Below, in pieces: positions 56,590-64,000 of a DNA stretch of 64,000 nucleotides (the first letter of the stretch is position 1; each line of letters starts with the position of its first letter). The stretch is from Polytrichum commune (Eukaryota > Streptophyta > Polytrichopsida > Polytrichales > Polytrichaceae): positions 23,764,527-23,828,526 of the forward strand of contig OX485808.1 of NCBI GenBank assembly GCA_950295325.1. The letters run 5' to 3'. Under the pieces are notes generated by a model, which saw only the letters and a program-made list of their open reading frames with translations, was not told where the DNA came from and made no database searches. Position numbers and translations under genes: made by a program.

Positions 56590-59500
56590 GTTAGTAACAG
56601 GGGAGTTGTAGCACTGGGTCGAATATTAGTGTGGGGTAGCTTAGGTAATGGATATGAAGTTAGATAGGTGTGTTGAAGGTTGATAAGTGATTGTGTTTTG
56701 GAAGGATTACAAGTGCAAGGAGTATTTCTAAATACTTATCACCTTGTGGTCTTTGAATAAAAGCGTGTGTTGACATTGATATTGCTGAAGCGTTGGGTGC
56801 CTAGTCCCAAAGGCTAGGTGGGGTTGATCGAAGGCATGTGAGTGAGTCATAGGCTCCCACCCGGACTACGACGCATATGGGTGGGAGTTTATGGCTGACA
56901 ACCTACATGAATTCCAAAAATATAGTCTAGAACATGTTGGATACTCATGACATTATTCAGGTGCATGATTTTGTTACATTCTATATTTAGCATGTGACAT
57001 GGGCCTTCACTATCTTACCTTCATGGGAAGAATTTAGAAAATTAGAAGAAACTCACACCGGTACAAACAATGGATAGTGCTACTATGAATAATATTGGGA
57101 TGAATAATGATTCTTGCACATAGTGCTAAGAGTATACCACTCAAATTTCCAACTTCACCTTGAATGTACGAATAATAAACAAATATTCTTCCTTTAGTAT
57201 GGGGGCCCATGGAATATAAATGACATATTTCATGGTCATGGAACCGACTCACATGGCTAAGTAATGCTATGTTTGGAATGGGGTTGCATTTCATCTTAAG
57301 AATTTGAATTTTGAATCTAGCAACAATGTTAAAAATCGTCTCCAAACTCTCATTCCAAGCTTGTGCATGTTGATTTTAGAAGTAAAGCAAAGCACTCATT
57401 AGGTTGATTACATTATGTGTGAACTCCCCACTCATACTACCATAAACAAAGATGTTGTTATTTACGCTAGAATACCACACTTAAAAGATACCAATGGGTG
57501 TATTTCCAAATATTTTGCCAACCTCACCACTCACAAGTTACTGCTCATCGCTCATCGCTCACAACTCACATGTTCCCACTCCCATGTCCAAAGAGACACA
57601 CTTTCCTTATCGTCTCAATCACTAAGAATGAATAAGTTTACGGTACATTCCCAAGACCGTGATCTTACAAGAAAAAAAAAAATAACGCCCGTACTATGTA
57701 CCGGCATGAATGTGAGCCCGTTAACCCGATGCTGATCATGCTACCCATGATGCAGTATGGGGCGTTATGCCTCTTAGCTATTTCCTCATCTGCGACGCAG
57801 ATCTTACAACTTAATTCTCAAACATGCATTTGTGAGTCATGTAGTCTATTGGACCTCCAAAACAAACCTCTTTTGATCTCATGTAATCATATGTGGCATT
57901 TATAACACCGAAGCCATTACTACAAAAGCCTAATCTTATTGTTCAATCAAGAAGTTCATCGTAGCTCTATAAGTTGTACTAGCCATCAGAATTGGCACTT
58001 AAAAGATTTTGCTTGGGCAATGGCATAATACACGAAGGGCCAATTCTCCTTGAGGCCGATTGCATGAAATTTCAGCCCCTTTTGGGTTGGAGGCCGGCCT
58101 CAACTACACATTATAATAAGATTATAATGGGGGCCAATTTTCCCATATGTGAAGGCCTTAGGGCCAAGAAGCTAGGCCGATTCAATAAATCTAGCATAAT
58201 CCAACGGATCTAGCATAATCTAGCATAGATCCATTCATATTTCCACATAATCCAATGGATTTAGTTCCCTTAAAAAATTATTTTTAATTATTTTTAAAAT
58301 TTTAATATTGAAATTTGACATTGGCCCCGAGGCCAAGAATTGGCCTTCCATTTTGGGTGCACCCAAGTCAATGAGCTCGGGTCGTGTCATACCATGCATT
58401 TTTTGATAAAAAATTTCATACCACCAAATCGGCCCGACCTCTAGGTGTAAAGGGATAGGGGCCGATTTCAGCCTTTTGGCCAATCACAAGTGAGGATTTC
58501 AAGCCTCTTACACAACGAATTGGCCCGGCCTCTAGGTGTAAAGCGGCCCTAACTACGAGAGGGCATCAGTGTAAGCCCCACCATATGATATCCCACTAGG
58601 ACGTAAACTTTTGAAGTTATGTTGAAGTCCCTCATGGTGGGACTGCAACAAGAGTATGTGGGCACGCATTCCATCACCAAGTTTGTCTGAATCAGCTATT
58701 GTTGATCTTAATTCTTTTCCTCAAAAGAAGGGTTGTTGAATTGCGTTTGCAAACCTAGATCTTCTTTCACCTAAGGTGGAAATATCATAACCCGTGAAAA
58801 TAAGGTGATTCGCATTGAAGATCTGGTCTCACAATCATGAGATCATTTTCCAAGATAGACAAGACGATTTCATGAAGAATGCAAGTTGTTTCATAATTTT
58901 CTACCCTATAAAAGAAAATGCTACGATTTTTCAAAGTGGAAAGTTGTCCCAATCCCCTACTCATTCACTACATTCTCGCTACACCGAACACGGTGCTCCG
59001 CATTTCCATACAGAACATCGCCTAAATCGGTTACCTCATGAGTATATTAACACTTGACTCCCATTGGCTACAATAAGTGTGCACGCATTGAAGTTGCCGC
59101 CGAGGGATTGATCGGTTTTAGAAATGGCACTTCACCATTATGACGGCCGTCTAGTGCACGGCTAGAGGGTGGTTAACGGGTTATGATATTTCTACCTTAA
59201 AGCTTGTCTGCAAATCTAAAGCTACATCGCGACTAATCGTGCCTTTGTAACGGGTTGAATTCAATCCCTCGGCAACCAATCTATCCCCATCATCAAGGGT
59301 TGAAAGTGCTTGATCACCCTTTTTCGTAGCTAGATTCTCGGGGAGGTCACTAGCAAAAATCGCGTAAACAACATGCGATAAAAAATAGGGTCTAATGTAT
59401 TCATTGTAGATAAATTTGGCGAAAAATGTACATATAATATAGGGAGTTTTAAAATAGTGAAACATGTTTACATGGAAAACACCATCACATATAATGGCCT

Positions 59501-60118
59501 ATTTTATTCAGTCAATACATGTAAGATAACGTGGAAACAATTACTAGGGGTAGTGGGTTTAGGGTAGGGTATGTGCTTGTGGATGAAAAGAGGTAATTTT
59601 CCGTTGAAAAGGCTTGGATGGATGACTTCGCAGGTTGGCTGGCTTCAACGTTATTGAACCAACATATCTAATGGTGAGTAAATGTTCTCTACCTACGTGC
59701 CGGGAGGGAAAATTTCAAAGCGTTGTTTGAATTGCAATTTCCTTTCTAATTTTTTTTGGTTGTATAAGCAAAATAAAGTATTTCAAATTAATTCCCCTTA
59801 AAATTACAATTATTGATAGGGTGTATTAAAATACAAGCATTTACTTTTATTTTGAAAAATACCATACCTTATAATCTTTTCGACAAGATAAATACCCCCC
59901 CCCCCGGCGATAAATGAGTCCTAAACGTACTTGTATGCATTAAAATAAGAGGGAGTGACCTCCCCAAGGCTAGATTATGTTTGGTAATACCCATTCCAAC
60001 TTCACAACCTCTGTAGGTTCTAGATCGTTACGAGGATGATCCTTGTCTTGTGTGTCTACCTTAGATGTGTTGCTTGTAGAATTTGGAGCACCACTTTCTG
60101 CTAGACTACACTCTAGAG
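56590..60118. other. Long intergenic stretch without a supported gene
   Basis: Frames at 57415-57735, 57696-57905, 58815-59057 and 59181-59465 (minus) lack motifs. The minus frame at 59181-59465 has a reasonable polar C-terminal composition (DDGDRLVAEGLN) but cannot be assigned. GCTCATCGCTCATCGCTCAC near 57542 resembles the CTCACCGCTCACCGCTC text near 5826 and 18790. A C10 run lies near 59887-59896. Confidence 0.5.
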
Positions 60119-63100
60119 TTGCAATCTCAACTCTTGGTAGTATGGAAGTTGGGACTTACCACTTCACACAGTGTCCCAAGTCCTAAGTCCCAAAAATGAC
60201 ATGGTGCCTACATGGCAACAACTTCTTGGAGGTGAGGCTTGGGAGATGTGTTGAGTGTTGGGTCGAGCAAAAAGCTAGACCCAACTCTCAGCCCAAGTCT
60301 TGCAAATTATTTTTGCATAAAATAATTGAGATCTAACTCCAATGATAATTAATCATAATTAAATGGTTTCTTGAAGCTCAAGAGTTGGGACTTGGTCTCC
60401 ATTTTTGGACTCTCTAACATGAGTGGGATTTGGGACTTGGGACATTGGACCCACATGAACCAACTCTTAATGTAATGAGGGAGGGGGAGGTTTCAAAGCT
60501 AGGTGGAGCCCATCTCCACGAAGGAAATCTAGAAGCACTTACATTGGAGAGGCAAGAACAAGAAAAAAGGACACAATATCTCTACTTTTGACAAGCATAA
60601 TTTAATGGACAAAATAGTTCCTTCCTACTCCTTTGTGGGGGACGTTAAATACCCCCCCACGAACTTTTCGGACTGTCAGAGTCGGGCTGGGGCAGCCGCC
60701 CGGCCAGAAAATCTGAATTTTCTGGACCCGATCGAAAACTGCTGCCCGCCCGCCCGATTTCGAAAAAACCATTGCCCTTGCATTCTTGAAGGCCACTTAC
60801 TCACAAATCCCATATTGAGTGCACTTCACCTTCAAGGGCCAAAATCCAATATATATGTTCACTTCCATTGAGTAAATAAGCAATTGACTGGGGTTTCATT
60901 ATCAAAGTGAAACCGTCAAAAAAAACATGTAATTAACTTGGAAGTCAAAAATATTACAAAACCCTCACTAACATTGAGGTTATAATTTTTGTGACTCACA
61001 ATTTGAAATTGTCTTTGTCATTCTAAAATGACACTTATAACATGTAATTAACTTGGAAGTCAAAATATTACAAAATTACATATATTAATTATTATAATTA
61101 ACTCACTGGAATTAATTCCAATAATTAATTAATTACAGTAAGTACATTTTATAATCAATTAGGTTTACTTAATTTGGTAAGCATAGTTTCTGATTTATTT
61201 GGGATTAATAAAGATTAATTAGACTTAATTATATTTAATCCCACTTGATATTATTGAATGCGTATGAATACTTGTGAAAGTAGATGGCATTACCTAAAAT
61301 ATTATAAAATACACATACTAAATCAACACACATGTTTTAAGTGTCATTTTAGAATGACAAAGACAATTTCAAATTGTGAGTCACAAAAATTATAACCTCA
61401 ATGTTAGTGAGGGTTTTGTAATATTTTTGACTTCCAAGTTAATTACATGTTTTTTTTGACGGTTTCACTTTGATAATGAAACCCCAGTCAATTGCTTATT
61501 TACTCAATGGAAGTGAACATATATATTGGATTTTGGCCCTTGAAGGTGAAGTGCACTCAATATGGGATTTGTGAGTAAGTGGCCTTCAAGAATGCAAGGG
61601 CAATGGTTTTTTCGAAATCGGGCGGGCGGGCAGCAGTTTTCGGTCGGGTCCAGAAAATTCAGATTTTCTGGCCGGGCGGCTGCCCCAGCCCGACTCTGAC
61701 AGTCCGAAAAGTTCGTGGGGGGGTATTTAACGTCCCCCCTCCTTTGTTGTGATTGGTGGCTAGGGTGTCGGACTCAAGACACATGGTGCATTACATTACT
61801 CAATGTACAACTCTCATTCCATGAGCCCTCAAAATACGACATTTGAGGTGCTAAAAAAGATGTGCATGAAGACTCAGATACAAACTAAACTCCCACGATC
61901 TCACTATTATGTTTTGAGGGCCCGCGTCATTGAGTAATGTTATGTGATGGTATTTAAAGCCAAGTTAGTGTGTAGTAAGCTCACTAGGAGTCGGTTCCTT
62001 GAAGACACGTGATGAATGTTTAAAGATAAACGTGGAGGTGGAATATCATATAGTTATAGACACCAATGGCAAATCACTACTCTCTATGAATGGGTCTACT
62101 TGAAATCTAATATGACATGTCATTAGGTCCATCATAGATCAACCTAGCATAACACTTTGAAACTCATGACTAATTCGTATTATGTCTCAAAACATATCAA
62201 ATAAGTTTGAAGACTCAGTTCCAATTTCTTGATTTACAATAAATGTTTCTTGAAGAACCGTAAAAATCTCTAGATGATAAAATTGCTCAAGATGTACACT
62301 AAATATTGTATTCAGTGTCATATGATATTTTATGTCATCATGATAACTTTTCTAATGACGTTTTCTATGAATAAGTTTACAAGTATTGTTATGGAAGATT
62401 GAAATGTCAATGATATTTATGTCAATTCTTGAATCAAAGTTTGGTATTTTTGCATCCTAGCAATTAAGTAATGAAATCCCCGGTTGAGGACTCTTCATTG
62501 GAAACCTAAATGACGTGCATGGGTCACTATGACATTAAAACCCCAACATACGACAAGTTTATAGAGAAAACAAAATGTATACGTACTAATGGTATGCTAG
62601 AAAATAGACTCGTGTATTTATACTAAGCTTTTCAATTTAATATGATAAATGCCTTCCCTACATGTATAAAACAAAACTCATGAACTAAATAGACCTTTAT
62701 TACTTACACAACCCACTTTCACTTTCCAATGAGAAGGTCGCTAAACATTTTTCCCTCCATAGCATTTAACTCAAGAATTGCATCAAACAAACAAAGGTAG
62801 GAGCACAATAACTTAGAAACAATTCAAAGAGGAAAACTCAAGGGAGCACATGAGCGATCCAAGAACCTTCAATTTGTGAAACCTAGAATCCAAATGCAAA
62901 ACCTTAACAAGAATCGACAAGGTAGTCATTGAGGACATTACCATATGACAATAACATATGAAAACATGAATTCGATGAAACTAATGCGCCTATTGTCAAA
63001 TCTTGATCTAATCCTTAGAGCCAACTTTTGTACATTCACTTCCAAATTCTTGATAGCCTTTCTAAATGTACACACTAAAGATAAACAATACATCTCCCGT

Positions 63101-64000
63101 ACATATACTATGTACATTAATGCCTCAAGTAATACCCCTTCTTACACTCTCATTACTTCATACGTTGAATGACGAGTCCACCCCCTGTGAATGAAACGTT
63201 GTCTAGGATGATTTCATTTTGGATGAAAAATCACTTAGTAAGTGACAATAACTATAAATCAACGATGCCCTAAATTTTATATGAGAAATGACAAATAATG
63301 TTAGGTTTACATTTAGTGTCGGTGACACTACATGGGCGATCTACATTTAATATTGACCAAGACAAACAAAATATGTGACACTAAACACAATGTTTAGGCT
63401 AGTTCTCCTATAATATCTTACTATGCTCAATAACATAGTTTTGCACATCATGGTGAGTGAAGGTGCAAATTGGACATTGGGCATTAGGCAATACTTGGAT
63501 TTTGATCTGTTCAATTTACAAACATGGAGAGCCATCCACTACACCAATTACAACATTGAGTGTGACTTACTATTTGGATTTACACGGTGCTATATTTTTT
63601 TACTATTGAATTTTGTTTTTACCAAGTAAAGATGTCAAAGTTCTATAATATCCTAAGTACCAATTTAACATTTGTTGGTAAAATATGAGATGTATTGTAA
63701 ATAGATATAGCATTGTGTAATTTCAAAAAGTAAGTAACACTAAATATCATATTTAGTGTAGCTACAAATGGGCCAGTCGAGTTTGAGAGATAAAAGGTTT
63801 AAGGTTGAGACTTTAAGCAAATCGTTCATCATTCTAGGACTCTATAGGATAAGTTTTAAAAGAGAACAACATGTAACCAATTTGACTTGGGAATACTTGG
63901 ATCTTAGGGCCACTTCACACACGAGCCAAGAGCCGTGACCATGAAATTGTGAGAGCCCAAAAGAAATTGTCCAAAGGCCGTCCCAAGACACCTCCAAAAT
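60119..64000. repeat. Large duplicated segment, copy 2 (continues past window edge)
   Basis: It matches 19497-22250 in the same orientation, from GCAATCTCAACTCTTGGTAG onward. Differences are scattered substitutions, a short insertion near 62320-62338, and a foldback element at 60637-61738 that the first copy lacks. The left end of the PIF/Harbinger-like MITE (from 63907) is at the same place in both copies. Confidence 0.9.
60637..61738. mobile_element. Foldback element with about 400-bp arms (1102 bp), Mutator-like duplication
   Basis: The ends GGGGGACGTTAAATAC and GTATTTAACGTCCCCC are perfect inverses. The inverted similarity continues about 400 bp to near 61040 on the left and 61338 on the right. 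The 9-bp repeat CTCCTTTGT flanks it (60628-60636, 61739-61747), and copy 1 of the duplication shows the unoccupied site (CTCCTTTGC at about 20011-20019). It shares CTGCTGCCCGCCCGCCCGAT and the inner arm with the foldback at 33890-35249. The arms are unequal in the centre, so part of the left inner arm is deleted. Confidence 0.95.

Noticed and set aside
58030-58560. A possible TIR element bounded by AGGGCCAATTC and GCGGCCCT
   Set aside because: The inverted match is short and broken, and no target duplication could be found.
1-64000. CRISPR array or bacterial operon
   Set aside because: The tandem arrays lack the regular short repeat and unique spacer pattern, and the genes are spliced eukaryotic genes.

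Overview
The window looks like repeat-rich nuclear DNA of a eukaryote, most likely a land plant and probably a non-seed plant. The evidence is GT-AG spliced genes, TATA-containing LTRs, a LINE with a C-terminal RNase H, Emigrant-like, hAT-like, PIF/Harbinger-like and Mutator-like elements, and a histone H2A fragment. The lineage is inferred from this style; no sequence seen here fixes it. There is no sign of bacterial operons, rRNA or CRISPR.

Region 0-19 kb holds most of the coding signal. Two paralogous spliced genes, A (517-4022, 5' end outside the window) and B (13130-18574), share exon phases and encode proteins resembling beta-class (motif IV before motif I) DNA N6/N4-methyltransferases with degraded catalytic motifs. 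Both copies are damaged. An exon of A is split by a solo LTR with a perfect 5-bp target duplication, and A also has a nonsense codon. B has a frameshift, a nonsense codon and an apparent lost splice donor. Both carry tandem repeats in an intron. Between them lie a decayed zinc-finger transposase gene (minus strand, about 6345-9602) and a 5'-truncated LINE (10285-12890) whose ORF has a methyltransferase-like segment and an RNase H domain.

Region 19-42 kb is nearly all nested mobile DNA. It holds one copy of a large duplication (19497-22250; the other is 60119-64000), PIF/Harbinger-like elements with 3-bp duplications, an Emigrant/pogo-like element with a leftover transposase C-terminus, two MITEs sharing a TAA, and a 1.36-kb near-palindromic foldback element. 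A 2.2-kb solo LTR lies at 39544-41728. The only apparently intact gene here is an intronless 420-residue multi-pass membrane protein at 32144-33406.

Region 42-64 kb holds a second decayed LINE split by another solo LTR (43624-45470), a TA-flanked TIR element, and two hAT-type MITEs with internal GGGCAT arrays. It also holds a histone H2A pseudogene beside a tRNA-like (SINE-like) sequence, a roughly 155-bp satellite array (about 53030-55060), and the second copy of the 19.5-kb duplication. That copy contains a foldback element absent from the first, so it inserted after the duplication.

Many insertions were resolved to the base from target-site duplications read directly in the sequence. Domain assignments rest on motif recognition without a database search.
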